Of a stretch of DNA of 40,195 nt, positions 1-7,183 are shown piece by piece; position 1 is the first letter of the stretch; every line of letters starts with the position of its first letter. Below the pieces are notes generated by a model, which did no database searches, was not told the DNA's origin, and saw nothing but the letters and a program-made list of their open reading frames with translations. The translations under genes and the position numbers were made by a program. Source of the DNA: Nanobdellota archaeon (lineage in GTDB: Archaea; Nanobdellota; Nanobdellia; SCGC-AAA011-G17; UBA489); assembly GCA_030699455.1 (NCBI GenBank), contig JAUYMN010000010.1:1-40195 (forward strand), in the 5' to 3' direction.

Positions 1-360
1 CGGATCTAATTCAATAGCTTTATCTAAAGATTCTAAAGCTTCTTCATACCTACCACTCCTCTCAAGTGCAAATCCTTTATTGTTCCAAATAATCCCATTT
101 TCCGGATCTAATTCAATAGCTTTATCTAAAGATTCTAAAGCTTCTTCATACCTACCCATTTCCCCAAGTGTACGCCCTTTATTGTTCCAAATAATCCCAT
201 TTTCCGGATTTAATTCAATAGCTTTATCTAAAGATTCTAAAGCTTCTTCATACCTACCAATTTCCCAAAGTGTATGCCCTTTATTGTTCCAAATAATCCC
301 ATTTTCTGAATCTAATTCAATAGCTTTATCTAAAGATTCTAAAGCTTCTTCATATTTTTG
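1..360. repeat. 102-bp tandem repeats encoding TPR units
   Basis: Near-identical units recur with a period of 102 bp: the segment beginning CGGATCTAATTC occurs at about 1, 103, 205 and 307. On the minus strand each unit encodes one 34-residue tetratricopeptide repeat. Identity at the nucleotide level, third codon positions included, indicates recent unit duplication or gene conversion. The array continues past the left edge of the window. Confidence 0.9.
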
Positions 361-449
361 AGCCCCAAAATAAAAATCTGCTAAATCTACATGTGAATCT
401 ACATATGCTTTTTTATCCCTTCTAATTCCTTCAATCAATTCTTCTAAAT
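1..449 (-). CDS. TPR-repeat protein, partial (C-terminus beyond window)
   Basis: Reading leftward from a GTG at 449, the frame encodes a helical N-terminus (VGKNLEELIEG...) followed by 34-residue tetratricopeptide repeats. Each repeat has the consensus core YEEALESLDKAIEL and a WNNKG helix A, and at least four units are visible. TPR arrays form right-handed superhelices that bind partner proteins; no enzyme domain is visible here. GTG is chosen because the frame is closed by TAA at 471-473 with no ATG between, and GAGG lies about 12 nt upstream. The gene runs off the left edge, so its length and any C-terminal domain are unknown. It may be co-transcribed with the genes at 580 and 1302, which read the same way. 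Confidence 0.8.
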
Positions 450-475
450 TTTTTCCCACTTTGCTACATTCCTCG

Positions 476-580
476 TTAGATTACTCTTGTTTCACTCTCA
501 ATGGCCTTTTTCCTTTCCAATTCTCCTGACCTTCTACACTCTTCGCTCTCGTAAGGAGGGTTATGTCCAATGTTTCTCAT
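476..580 (-). CDS. Possible small ORF, 34 aa
   Basis: An ATG at 580 opens a 34-codon frame (MRNIGHNPPYESEECRRSG...) ending in TAA at 476-478. It fills the gap between the 616-1302 gene and the TPR gene on the same strand. The product is charged, with one cysteine. There is no strong ribosome-binding site, only GAAGAA about 10 nt upstream, and I recognise no family. The composition looks protein-like, but this could be untranslated spacer. Confidence 0.25.
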   Translation of the reverse strand: MRNIGHNPPYESEECRRSGELERKKAIESETRVI

Positions 581-615
581 TTTTGTTATTTCTTCATTAT
601 TTTTTATCCAATAAT

Positions 616-1302
616 CTATTTGTTAGTTATATTGGCCTCCTGCTCTAATACCCCAACTAAACGACCACCACCTTCCCCAGGACGGCCATAACCGTCAGCG
701 GAAGAATTGCCGTTGATGAAAATGGAGTTGACAACCCATGTCAGCATGATTGCTTGTTCTGGTGCATCATACACGTAGATTCCCATGTTTGTATAACTAT
801 TGAAACGTTCTTGTGCTTGTTTGAATGTTGCACCTACATATTCTTGCAATAAACCTTCATCTCTAGCAAGTGCCAACCAGATAGGATTTTGAGTTACTTC
901 TGCTTCTGTTAACGTCATATTGATAGCATATCTTTGAACATCATTTTTTGAAAATTCTGTTCCTTCTAAACTATCAAAAACACCATCTTCTAAAACCAAA
1001 CCACCATTGTTCAAACGGCTTTTAGGATTTATTCCTCTTAGTAATTCTGCATCAGTAACAACCTTAATTCTTCCATCAGGATGGTAAGCAATACCATCAC
1101 CTGTATCAAAGTAAATATTCCACCAAGAATCTTTCACTGCATCAGAACCAGAAAGCACTTGTAAACGTTTTTCCATTAAACCTTGTGCAGAAAGAGGAGT
1201 TCTTCCTTCTTTTATAAGCTCAGGCATAGTATCAATATTTCTACCTTCAAATGCCTTGTATGTTTCAGGAACAGGAACATAATTCAATACTAAATTAGTC
1301 AT
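616..1302 (-). CDS. Hypothetical protein, DGR-target-like (228 aa)
   Basis: A 228-residue soluble protein starting MTNLVLNYVPVPETYK, with no signal peptide or membrane segment. The ATG at 1302 is chosen over a longer in-frame start because GGGAGA lies about 10 nt upstream and the extension overlaps another small frame. The body is acidic and aromatic (WWNIYFDTGDGIAYHPDG, NPIWLALARDEGLL). The last ~45 residues change character: after TWVVNS comes a Gly/Ser/Asn-rich stretch ending GGGRLVGVLEQ. The DNA for this stretch is GC-richer and has 19 consecutive codons ending in C or T, unlike the A-ending codons elsewhere. From memory, proteins with this body and a variable tail before GRLVGV recur in DPANN genomes as retroelement-diversified targets; that is recollection, not a search result. 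Function otherwise unknown. Confidence 0.65.
   Translation of the reverse strand: MTNLVLNYVPVPETYKAFEGRNIDTMPELIKEGRTPLSAQGLMEKRLQVLSGSDAVKDSWWNIYFDTGDGIAYHPDGRIKVVTDAELLRGINPKSRLNNGGLVLEDGVFDSLEGTEFSKNDVQRYAINMTLTEAEVTQNPIWLALARDEGLLQEYVGATFKQAQERFNSYTNMGIYVYDAPEQAIMLTWVVNSIFINGNSSADGYGRPGEGGGRLVGVLEQEANITNK
661..735 (-). other. Putative DGR variable region (run of NNY codons)
   Basis: Codons from 735 down to 679 (19 in a row) all end in pyrimidine, in a genome where A-ending codons dominate. They encode small, polar and hydrophobic residues in no obvious pattern, followed by a Gly-rich segment and the motif GRLVGV. Adenine-specific mutagenesis of AAY template codons gives exactly this NNY signature. 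A stem CCAATA/TATTGG lies downstream around the stop codon (about 606-634). No template copy is visible in the window. Confidence 0.4.
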
Positions 1303-1381
1303 TTTTCTTATCTCCCTGTAAACTAGTTTTGCCTTCAAAGACACCCCTAATAACATCAAAGTTTTTTTCTTCTTTTGTCAT
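1295..1381 (-). CDS. Small ORF, 28 aa, coupled to the 1302 gene
   Basis: ATG at 1381, preceded by GGAG about 7 nt upstream, opens a 28-codon frame (MTKEEKNFDVIRGVFEGKTS...GDKKND). It ends in TAA at 1295-1297 and overlaps the start of the 228-aa gene by eight bases. A good ribosome-binding site and stop/start overlap suggest translational coupling. The product is hydrophilic and matches no family I know. It could be a leader peptide or a small partner of the downstream protein. Confidence 0.4.
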   Translation of the reverse strand: MTKEEKNFDVIRGVFEGKTSLQGDKKND

Positions 1382-1478
1382 TTTTTATTCTCCATTATTT
1401 TTCTTACTTTTTAGTAGCATAATAAGTAATAACAGTCCTTAATAAGAATTACTATAATTTTATCTTAATTTTATAAGA

Positions 1479-1498
1479 AAGATTTATATATTAATCTT
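1479..1498. promoter_or_regulatory. Palindrome over TATA box of the Lrp gene
   Basis: AAGATT and AATCTT, 8 nt apart, form an inverted repeat enclosing the TATA-like TTTATATA (about 1483-1490). The box centre is about 25 nt before the ATG at 1512, so the Lrp transcript is probably leaderless. A dyad overlapping TATA is a typical place for an archaeal repressor to block TBP, and Lrp-family proteins often repress their own gene. Autoregulation is inferred. Confidence 0.5.
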
Positions 1499-1511
1499 AA
1501 TTTATAAGATT

Positions 1512-1973
1512 ATGGATAAAAAAGACAAAAAACTACTAATGTTATTACAAGAAAGTGGAAGGGAATCATTGACAAAATTATCAAAGAAAATAAATCTCTC
1601 TATCGACTCAACGCATAAAAGACTAAAAAAACTAATTAATTCTGGCATTATAAATAGGTTTGGCATATTCATTGATCCTAAAGCTCTTAATTATGATTTA
1701 GTAGTTGATGTTAAAATTAAGCTACATAACGTCACAGATCAGGAACTTAGGAGCATTATCAACCACCTGGTGGCGCATCCTCACTGTATAGAACTCATAT
1801 CTATCAGTGGAGATTTTGATCTTACTTGTGTATTGATTGCAAAAAATTCAAAACACCTTAATCAAATATCATATGAAATAAGACAAAAATTTAAGGGAAT
1901 AATAGCAGACTGGAAAACAAGTTTTAATTTAGAAGTCTATAAGTTTGAATGGTATGACGTGGAAAGGTTATAG
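1512..1973 (+). CDS. Lrp/AsnC family transcriptional regulator
   Basis: The 153 residues match the usual Lrp/AsnC size and architecture. Residues about 4-60 form a winged helix-turn-helix (KKLLMLLQESGRESLTKLSKKINLSIDSTHKRLKKLINSGII). Residues about 65-150 form the RAM ligand/oligomerisation domain, with the conserved core ELISISGDFDLTCVLIAK. These proteins assemble as dimers to octamers, bind DNA and usually respond to amino acids. The ligand cannot be read from the sequence. The gene diverges from the 616-1381 minus-strand unit across a 130-bp AT-rich spacer, so it may control both. A hairpin terminator follows directly. Confidence 0.93.
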   Translation: MDKKDKKLLMLLQESGRESLTKLSKKINLSIDSTHKRLKKLINSGIINRFGIFIDPKALNYDLVVDVKIKLHNVTDQELRSIINHLVAHPHCIELISISGDFDLTCVLIAKNSKHLNQISYEIRQKFKGIIADWKTSFNLEVYKFEWYDVERL

Positions 1974-2000
1974 CAAATAACCCTTTGGTTATTTGTTTTT
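1974..2000 (+). terminator. Hairpin plus T-tract after Lrp gene
   Basis: CAAATAACC, loop CTTT, GGTTATTTG form a perfect 9-bp stem starting at the base after the TAG stop, followed by five T. This resembles a bacterial intrinsic terminator. Archaeal RNA polymerase can stop on the T-tract alone, so the stem's contribution is inferred. Confidence 0.7.
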
Positions 2001-2087
2001 ATAACACATATATTTTTCCCTTTTGAATTCAGAAATATCCCGATTCCGCATCAAAAGGCATAAAAATAACAATTTTCACACACCTTC

Positions 2088-2213
2088 ATGACACAATCAA
2101 AAATTATTCCAAACAAGGATATAATCAAAAAATGGGAAGAACTAGCAAAAAAGTACAATATATGCCCAAAAAAGCTCATTTATGGAGACAAGCCCTATAG
2201 AGTGGTTTTCTAA
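2088..2213 (+). CDS. Small ORF (41 aa), possible antitoxin remnant
   Basis: ATG at 2088 opens a 41-codon frame (MTQSKIIPNKDIIKKWEELA...YRVVF). An A/T box (ATAAAAATAA) is centred about 26 nt upstream, fitting a leaderless start. Its TAA overlaps the ATG of the PIN-like frame at 2213 (TAATG), the coupling seen in toxin-antitoxin pairs. The sequence is basic and helical but matches no antitoxin family I recognise. It may itself be truncated. Confidence 0.4.
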   Translation: MTQSKIIPNKDIIKKWEELAKKYNICPKKLIYGDKPYRVVF

Positions 2214-2347
2214 TGTGTTTGGATGCGAATTTCTTCGTGTTTTCTGTTGTAGTAGGAGCAAAACAGGGAAAAGTAGCAAGAGAGATAGCCAAAGAAATAG
2301 TAAATGGGAAAAAAGGAGTAATCATGGGTTGGCTATTCCTGAATTAG
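2213..2347 (+). pseudogene. PIN-domain (VapC-like) toxin, N-terminal remnant
   Basis: From the ATG at 2213 the frame encodes 44 residues (MCLDANFFVFSVVVGAKQGK... AREIAKEIVNGKKGV) and then TAG. The opening LDAN carries the first acidic metal ligand of PIN-domain endoribonucleases, and the KAREIxKEIVNGKKG-like helix matches PIN proteins. A full PIN domain is about 120-140 residues; the other acidic residues are absent, so the product should be inactive. The following ~100 nt still read open in another frame, consistent with a frameshifted, decayed gene. Confidence 0.55.
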
Positions 2348-2455
2348 AATTAGGAAAGAATAGATGGTTAGATCTGATTGAGGACAGCATGCTCACTTTT
2401 TCAATTAAGAAGAGGTCACCAAAATTGAATTTTAGCACTAGTTAACGCAACAATG

Positions 2456-2615
2456 AATTTTTCTTCAGAAACCTTTAAAAACCCAAATTCTACAATTCAA
2501 CTACCCTACTGATTAAAAAAACCGTTAAGTAAGCCTAAGTAAGTCGCTGATTCTAGAGAGCGGTTCATCGACCATAAGCATTAAAAACTAAAAATTGGAA
2601 AAATAAACAAGAAAA
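2456..2615 (+). promoter_or_regulatory. Promoter/leader of the ribosomal protein operon
   Basis: A TATA-like CATTAAAAAC is centred near 2583, about 33 nt before the L3 ATG at 2616, predicting a very short leader. A second box (CTTTAAAAAC, near 2475) would give a ~115-nt leader. That leader holds the direct repeat TAAGTAAGcc/TAAGTAAGtc and an AACCG...CGGTT pairing (2519-2566). Which promoter is used cannot be decided by eye. No gene lies in 2348-2615. Confidence 0.45.
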
Positions 2616-3569
2616 ATGGGTAAGGTCGAAAATAGTCCAAGGCGGGGAAGCAAACAGTTCTGGCCTAGAAAGAGGGCTAGTCGTGTAGTGCCTAGAATAA
2701 GGACTTATTCATTTAACAAAGATATTAAACCACTGGCATTCTTAGGATATAAGGCTGGAATGACACATATTCAGGTAAGAGATAATAACCCACATTCAAC
2801 ATCAAAGACAAAAATAATCACAATTCCAGCAACAATTATTGATTGTCCACCATTAAAACCACTTTCCTTACGTTTCTATAAAAAAACTATCACTGGCTCA
2901 AAACTTCTTTCAGAAATTTACTCTTCAAAGCGCGATAAATTCTTCAAAAACAAAAAATCAGGAAAAGAGCCAGAATCATTTGATAATATCAAATTAACAG
3001 TTCATTCAGAACCAAAGAAACTTTCAATAGGGAAGAAGAAACATGATATCTTTGAAATGGGCATTGGTGGAAAAGATATTAATGAAAAATTAGCAAAAGC
3101 AAAAGAGCTTCTGGAAAAAGACTTCCTCCCAGTCTCTGAAATATTCGACGATGGGCAATTAGTGGACGTTCACTCGGTTTCAAAAGGAAAAGGGACACAG
3201 GGTCCAGTAAAAAGATTTGGGGTTAAGATAAGACAGCACAAATCAGAAAAGACAAAGAGAGGTCCTGGAACATTAGGTGCATGGACTCCAAAGAGGGTTA
3301 TGGCAGGTCAACTTGCACATGCAGGTAAAATGGGATTCCACAGAAGAACCGAATACAACAGACTCTTAATAAGAATAGCAAAAGCAGAAGAGGTAAATCA
3401 AAAAGGTGGAATAAAGCACTACGGAAAAATAAATAATGATTCAATTTTAATAAAAGGTTCAGTTGCAGGATCTTCAAAACGTCCTGTAATAATAACTGCA
3501 CCACAAAGAGCAAAAAGAAAACCAGAATCTTATGAAGTAATAAAAATAAGCACAGAGAGCAAGCAATGA
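2616..3569 (+). CDS. rpl3: Large ribosomal subunit protein L3 (uL3)
   Basis: The 317-aa product is close to the 330-340 aa usual for archaeal/eukaryotic L3. Signatures include the N-terminal SPRRGSKQFWPRKRA, the LAFLGYKAGMTH segment, and the central loop SVSKGKGTQGPVKRFGVKI..HKS that reaches toward the peptidyl-transferase centre. GPGTLGAWTPKRVMAGQLAHAGKMG is the C-terminal hallmark. L3 is an early-assembly protein of the 50S subunit. It is first in the operon and overlaps L4 by four bases (ATGA). Confidence 0.98.
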   Translation: MGKVENSPRRGSKQFWPRKRASRVVPRIRTYSFNKDIKPLAFLGYKAGMTHIQVRDNNPHSTSKTKIITIPATIIDCPPLKPLSLRFYKKTITGSKLLSEIYSSKRDKFFKNKKSGKEPESFDNIKLTVHSEPKKLSIGKKKHDIFEMGIGGKDINEKLAKAKELLEKDFLPVSEIFDDGQLVDVHSVSKGKGTQGPVKRFGVKIRQHKSEKTKRGPGTLGAWTPKRVMAGQLAHAGKMGFHRRTEYNRLLIRIAKAEEVNQKGGIKHYGKINNDSILIKGSVAGSSKRPVIITAPQRAKRKPESYEVIKISTESKQ

Positions 3570-4459
3570 AAAAAGATATTTACAATTTGGATGGAAAAAA
3601 ATCAGGTTCATTGGAACTGCCAAAACAGTTTTCTGAAGCAATAAGGCCGGATTTAATAAAAAAGGTAAATAATGCAATAGAATCAAACAAAAGGCAGAAA
3701 TACGGAGCTTATCTTGGTGCTGGAATAAGAGCTGCAGCAGAACTTTCAAGAAGACGTAAAAGATTCAAAGGTTCATATGGTCACGGCATTTCAAGAGTTC
3801 CGCGTAAACACTCATGGAGAAGAGGAGTGCAGTTTGGTTTTGTTGGAGCATTTGCACCAGGAACAGTTTCTGGTAGACGTGCACACCCTCCAAGGTCGGA
3901 AAAGAACCTAAAGAAAAAGATAAACATTACAGAGAATAGGCTAGCAATCAGATCAGCAATATCATCAACAATAATGGAGAATCTTGTGAAAGAGAGAGGA
4001 CATCATTTCACAGAATTAATATCTATAATAGACAATGGTGTTGAATCAATAACAAAAACAAAAGAAATACAAAATTTGCTGATTAAATTAGATTTAAAAA
4101 AAGAACTGGAAAGAATTTCTCAAAAGAAAGTGCGTTCTGGAAGGGGAAAAATGAGAAACAGAAAATATAAAACAAGGAAGGGTCCGTTGTTCGTTGTTTC
4201 TGGAAAATGTCCAATAATGGAGAGCGGAATAAACATCCAGGGAATAGATGTTTGTGAAGTAAAAAATCTTAATGTTAACATTCTTGCACCGGGTGGAAAT
4301 CCTGGAAGACTCACAATATTTACAGAAAAGGCAATTAAAGAGATGACAGACAATAATCTTTTCTTTAAAAACACAGTTAAAAAAGCAGAAGTTAAAGAAA
4401 CAACTAAGGCAGTTAAAAAAGCAACAGTCAAGAAAACAAGTAAGGCAGTTAAGAAATGA
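3566..4459 (+). CDS. rpl4: Large ribosomal subunit protein L4 (uL4)
   Basis: Archaeal-type L4 of 297 aa. The body contains QKYGAYLGAGIRAAAELSRRRKRFKGSYG and the RRAHPP exit-tunnel loop. RNRKYKTRKGPLFVV and APGGNPGRLTIFTEKAI mark the C-terminal half. Residues from about 270 form a Lys/Ala/Thr tail built of imperfect KKATVKKTSKAVKK repeats, longer than in typical homologues and probably RNA-binding. The ATG overlaps the L3 stop, and the L4 stop overlaps the L23 start, so translation is likely coupled. Confidence 0.97.
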   Translation: MKKDIYNLDGKKSGSLELPKQFSEAIRPDLIKKVNNAIESNKRQKYGAYLGAGIRAAAELSRRRKRFKGSYGHGISRVPRKHSWRRGVQFGFVGAFAPGTVSGRRAHPPRSEKNLKKKINITENRLAIRSAISSTIMENLVKERGHHFTELISIIDNGVESITKTKEIQNLLIKLDLKKELERISQKKVRSGRGKMRNRKYKTRKGPLFVVSGKCPIMESGINIQGIDVCEVKNLNVNILAPGGNPGRLTIFTEKAIKEMTDNNLFFKNTVKKAEVKETTKAVKKATVKKTSKAVKK

Positions 4460-4719
4460 AAGACATATATAATATAATCCAATATCCTAAGCCAACAGAA
4501 AAGGCAGTACGCTTGATGGAAGCAGAAAACAAATTAGTGTTTGTGGTAGACAAAAAAGCAACAAAGAAAGATATTAAGGATTCGCTGGAAAAAATATTCA
4601 AGGTTAAAATTGAAGGCATAAACACAACAATTATGCCTACAGGAAAAAAGAAAGCATATGTAAAATTATCACAAAAAACTCCTGCAATAGATATTGCAAC
4701 ACAGATGGGAATGTTATAA
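4456..4719 (+). CDS. rpl23: Large ribosomal subunit protein L23 (uL23)
   Basis: 87 aa, normal for archaeal L23. It opens with the family motif YPKPTEKAVRLMEAENKLVFVVD, followed by KKDIKDSLEKIFKVKIEGINT and KKAYVKL. L23 lies at the polypeptide exit and docks SRP and chaperones. The start forms an ATGA overlap with L4. Confidence 0.97.
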   Translation: MKDIYNIIQYPKPTEKAVRLMEAENKLVFVVDKKATKKDIKDSLEKIFKVKIEGINTTIMPTGKKKAYVKLSQKTPAIDIATQMGML

Positions 4720-4720
4720 G

Positions 4721-5446
4721 ATGGGTAAAAGAATTATTTCACAGAGACGCGGAAGAGGAACTACCACATATAGGGCACACTCTCACAGATGGAATATTAA
4801 AGTAAAACACAGACCATATGACAAGACAGAAAGAGAAGGCTCAGTTTCAGGAATAATCACAAATTTAACGCACTGCAAGGGACATTCAGCTCCAATTGCA
4901 ATAATAAAATATGAAAATAATGAATATAATTATGTATTTGCACCAGTAGGAGTAAAAGTTGGAGATAAGGTGGAATCAGGATCAAAGGCAGCAGCAACAC
5001 TTGGAAGTACATTACCATTGGCAAACATACCAGAAGGAACAATTATATCAAATATAGAATCAAATCTTGCAGATGGTGGTGCACATGTGAGAGCATCAGG
5101 AGCAACAGCAAGACTACTTACAAAATCAGAAAAAGGTGTAATGGTTGAAATGCCATCAAAGAAAAAGAAATTATTTAATCCGCTTTGTCGTGCAACAATT
5201 GGAAAGATTGCAGGAGCCGGTAAAAGAGAAAAGCCAATGGTAAAGGCAGGTAAAAGATACCATATGATGAAAGCCAGGGGAAAATTATATCCTCGCACTT
5301 CAGGAGTGGCCATGAACGCTGTGGACCATCCATTTGGTTCAGGACGTGGACGCCATGCAGGAAAGCCACTTACTGCTCCAAGGTTTGCACCGCCAGGAAG
5401 AAATGTAGGTAAAATAAGAGCAAGGAGAACTGGAAAGAAAAGATAA
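4721..5446 (+). CDS. rpl2: Large ribosomal subunit protein L2 (uL2)
   Basis: 241 aa from the ATG at 4721, one base after the L23 stop. A longer in-frame start at 4694 would overlap L23 and add residues atypical of the family. MGKRIISQRRGRGTTTYRAHSHRW is the archaeal/eukaryotic N-terminus. NAVDHPFGSGRGRHAGKPLTAPRFAPPGRNVGKI is the universally conserved C-terminus, with the histidine near the peptidyl-transferase centre. Confidence 0.98.
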   Translation: MGKRIISQRRGRGTTTYRAHSHRWNIKVKHRPYDKTEREGSVSGIITNLTHCKGHSAPIAIIKYENNEYNYVFAPVGVKVGDKVESGSKAAATLGSTLPLANIPEGTIISNIESNLADGGAHVRASGATARLLTKSEKGVMVEMPSKKKKLFNPLCRATIGKIAGAGKREKPMVKAGKRYHMMKARGKLYPRTSGVAMNAVDHPFGSGRGRHAGKPLTAPRFAPPGRNVGKIRARRTGKKR

Positions 5447-5448
5447 AA

Positions 5449-5853
5449 ATGGCAGAAGAACAATTCAAACTCAGAGGAAAGACATTAGAAGAGCTGCAGA
5501 AGATGGATATAAATGAGTTCTCAAAACTTCTTATATCCAGAAAGAGAAGGTCATTATCAAAAACAATAATGCAAAGATCAGAACCATTGCTTAAAAAAAT
5601 AAGAGATGCAAATTCAGGAAAAAGAAAAAAACCAATCAAGACACATTTGAGAGATATGATTGTTCTTCCCGAGATGGTCGGACTAAAGATTTCAGTGCAC
5701 AATGGAAAAGAATTCAATGAAGTAAACATAACAGAGGAAATGGTTGGGCTTTTCCTCGGAGAATTATCACAAACAAGAAAGAGATTAACTCATGGAGCAG
5801 CAGGTGTAGGAGCTACAAAATCAAGTACAGCATCCGCATCAAAGGCTAAATAA
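5449..5853 (+). CDS. rps19: Small ribosomal subunit protein S19 (uS19)
   Basis: 134 aa, the archaeal size. The N-terminal part (FKLRGKTLEELQKMDINEFSKLL..RKRRSLSK) is the archaeal/eukaryotic extension. The core reads KTHLRDMIVLPEMVGLKISVHNGKEFNEVNITEEMVG and the tail TRKRLTHGAAGVGATKSS. S19 binds 16S rRNA in the head near the A and P sites. It starts three bases after the L2 stop. Confidence 0.97.
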   Translation: MAEEQFKLRGKTLEELQKMDINEFSKLLISRKRRSLSKTIMQRSEPLLKKIRDANSGKRKKPIKTHLRDMIVLPEMVGLKISVHNGKEFNEVNITEEMVGLFLGELSQTRKRLTHGAAGVGATKSSTASASKAK

Positions 5854-5855
5854 AA

Positions 5856-6359
5856 ATGAAAACAGATATGCATAGTGCAAGTGTAATGGGGAATAATTTA
5901 TCCATCTCAACAAAACATGCAATTGTAATAAGCAATTACATCAGGGGAAAAAGGCTTGCATGGGCAAAGCAAAAGTTAAACTTAGTCTTAAGCTTCAAAA
6001 ATGCAATACCATTTACAGTGCACAATAAAAAAATAGGCCATAGAAAAGGGCATATGGGCTCGGGAAGATACCCGATTAATGCAACAAAGGAAGTTTTGTC
6101 TTTGCTGAACTCTGCAGAGCATAATGCATCGGACAAAGGGCTGGATGTAGAATCACTGTACATCAGCTCAATAATACCTAATCAGGCAGCAAGGCCATGG
6201 CATGCAGGAAGACAGAGAAGAACAAAGATGAAAAGAACGCACCTAAAAATAATACTGGAAGAAAAGGTAAACGAAAAAAAATCTGACAAAAAGGAAATAG
6301 CAAAAGAGAGTGTTATTAAGAAAACAACAAAAAAAGTTGAGAAGAAGGAAGTAAAATGA
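5856..6359 (+). CDS. rpl22: Large ribosomal subunit protein L22 (uL22)
   Basis: 167 aa. The archaeal L22 signature is visible as STKHAIVISNYIRGKRLAWAKQKL, GHMGSGRYPINATKEVLSLLNSAEHNA and PWHAGRQRRTKMKRTHLKIIL, the last forming the exit-tunnel hairpin. About 35 C-terminal residues form a Lys-rich tail (KKSDKKEIAKESVIKKTTKK). It starts two bases after the S19 stop and overlaps S3 by four bases. Confidence 0.96.
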   Translation: MKTDMHSASVMGNNLSISTKHAIVISNYIRGKRLAWAKQKLNLVLSFKNAIPFTVHNKKIGHRKGHMGSGRYPINATKEVLSLLNSAEHNASDKGLDVESLYISSIIPNQAARPWHAGRQRRTKMKRTHLKIILEEKVNEKKSDKKEIAKESVIKKTTKKVEKKEVK

Positions 6360-7183
6360 TAGAAAGACAGTTTGTGATGAGAAAATTAAGAGAATTTCAA
6401 ATACAGGAACACATAGGTAAAATTTTCTCTAAAACAGGATACTCCCATATTGAGATAAAAAGAACTCCTCTCGGAGAGAATGTTATAGTTTACACAACAA
6501 GACCAGGAATAGTAGTTGGAAAGAAAGGAGAAAATATAAAGAAATTAACAGCGTTGCTAAAAAATAAATACAGGCTCGATAATCCCCAGCTAGAAATTGG
6601 TGAAATAGCAAATCCAATGCTTGATGTAAACTATGTTGCTGATAGAATTGCTGCAAGTTTGGAAAGATTCTCACAAAAAAGATTCAAGTCAATAGGATAC
6701 AGGGTGCTCCAGGACATAATGGATGCAGGTGCAATTGGTGCAGAAATTGTTCTATCAGGGCTAATTCCAAGCTCAAGGGCAAAATCATGGAGATTTTCAG
6801 CTGGTTATCTGAAAAAATCAGGGGATATAAACCAATCATTAATTCATAAGAAGAATATAGGATTCACAAACAAAAGAGGTACAATCGGGATAAGAGTCAG
6901 CATAATGACCCCTGATATCAAGCTCATAGACAAAACACTTACTGTCAAGGATGAATTTTTAAGACCGGCAATAGAAGAAGTAGCGCACGAGGAGATAAAA
7001 CCTGAAAAGACTGTAAAAGTTTCACAGGCAGAAGGGATTCCAGTAATTGAAGAAGTAAAAGTAACAGATAAAACTGAAGAAGTAAAAGTAACAGATAAAA
7101 CTGAAGAGATAAAATCAACAAATAAAACTGAAAAAGTAGCAAAGAAAACAGTAAAAAAGTCTGCTGAAAAGAAGGAAAAATAA
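6356..7183 (+). CDS. rps3: Small ribosomal subunit protein S3 (uS3)
   Basis: 275 aa. Residues about 1-110 hold the type II KH domain with TTRPGIVVGKKGENIKKL. The C-terminal S3 domain follows (RVLQDIMDAGAIGAEIVLSGLIPSSRAKSWRFSAGYLKKSGD, GTIGIRVSIM). S3 lines the mRNA entry. The last ~55 residues are a low-complexity tail with tandem KVTDKTEE units (two identical copies and one diverged), which lengthens the protein beyond the usual 210-240 aa. The ATG overlaps the L22 stop. Confidence 0.97.
   Translation: MIERQFVMRKLREFQIQEHIGKIFSKTGYSHIEIKRTPLGENVIVYTTRPGIVVGKKGENIKKLTALLKNKYRLDNPQLEIGEIANPMLDVNYVADRIAASLERFSQKRFKSIGYRVLQDIMDAGAIGAEIVLSGLIPSSRAKSWRFSAGYLKKSGDINQSLIHKKNIGFTNKRGTIGIRVSIMTPDIKLIDKTLTVKDEFLRPAIEEVAHEEIKPEKTVKVSQAEGIPVIEEVKVTDKTEEVKVTDKTEEIKSTNKTEKVAKKTVKKSAEKKEK

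Noticed and set aside
1-360. Possible CRISPR array
   Set aside because: Units are 102 bp, contiguous and coding, with no short repeat/unique spacer alternation.
80-361. Plus-strand 93-aa open frame with repeats (FQIIPFSG...)
   Set aside because: It is the antisense reading of the 102-bp TPR array; the minus strand gives canonical TPR helices.
2182-2445. 87-aa open frame METSPIEWF...
   Set aside because: Overlaps the PIN remnant in another frame, has unnatural composition and no family match; best seen as out-of-frame readthrough of a decayed gene.
4930-5463. 177-aa antisense frame opposite L2
   Set aside because: Proline/phenylalanine-rich shadow of a highly conserved ribosomal gene; no start signal.
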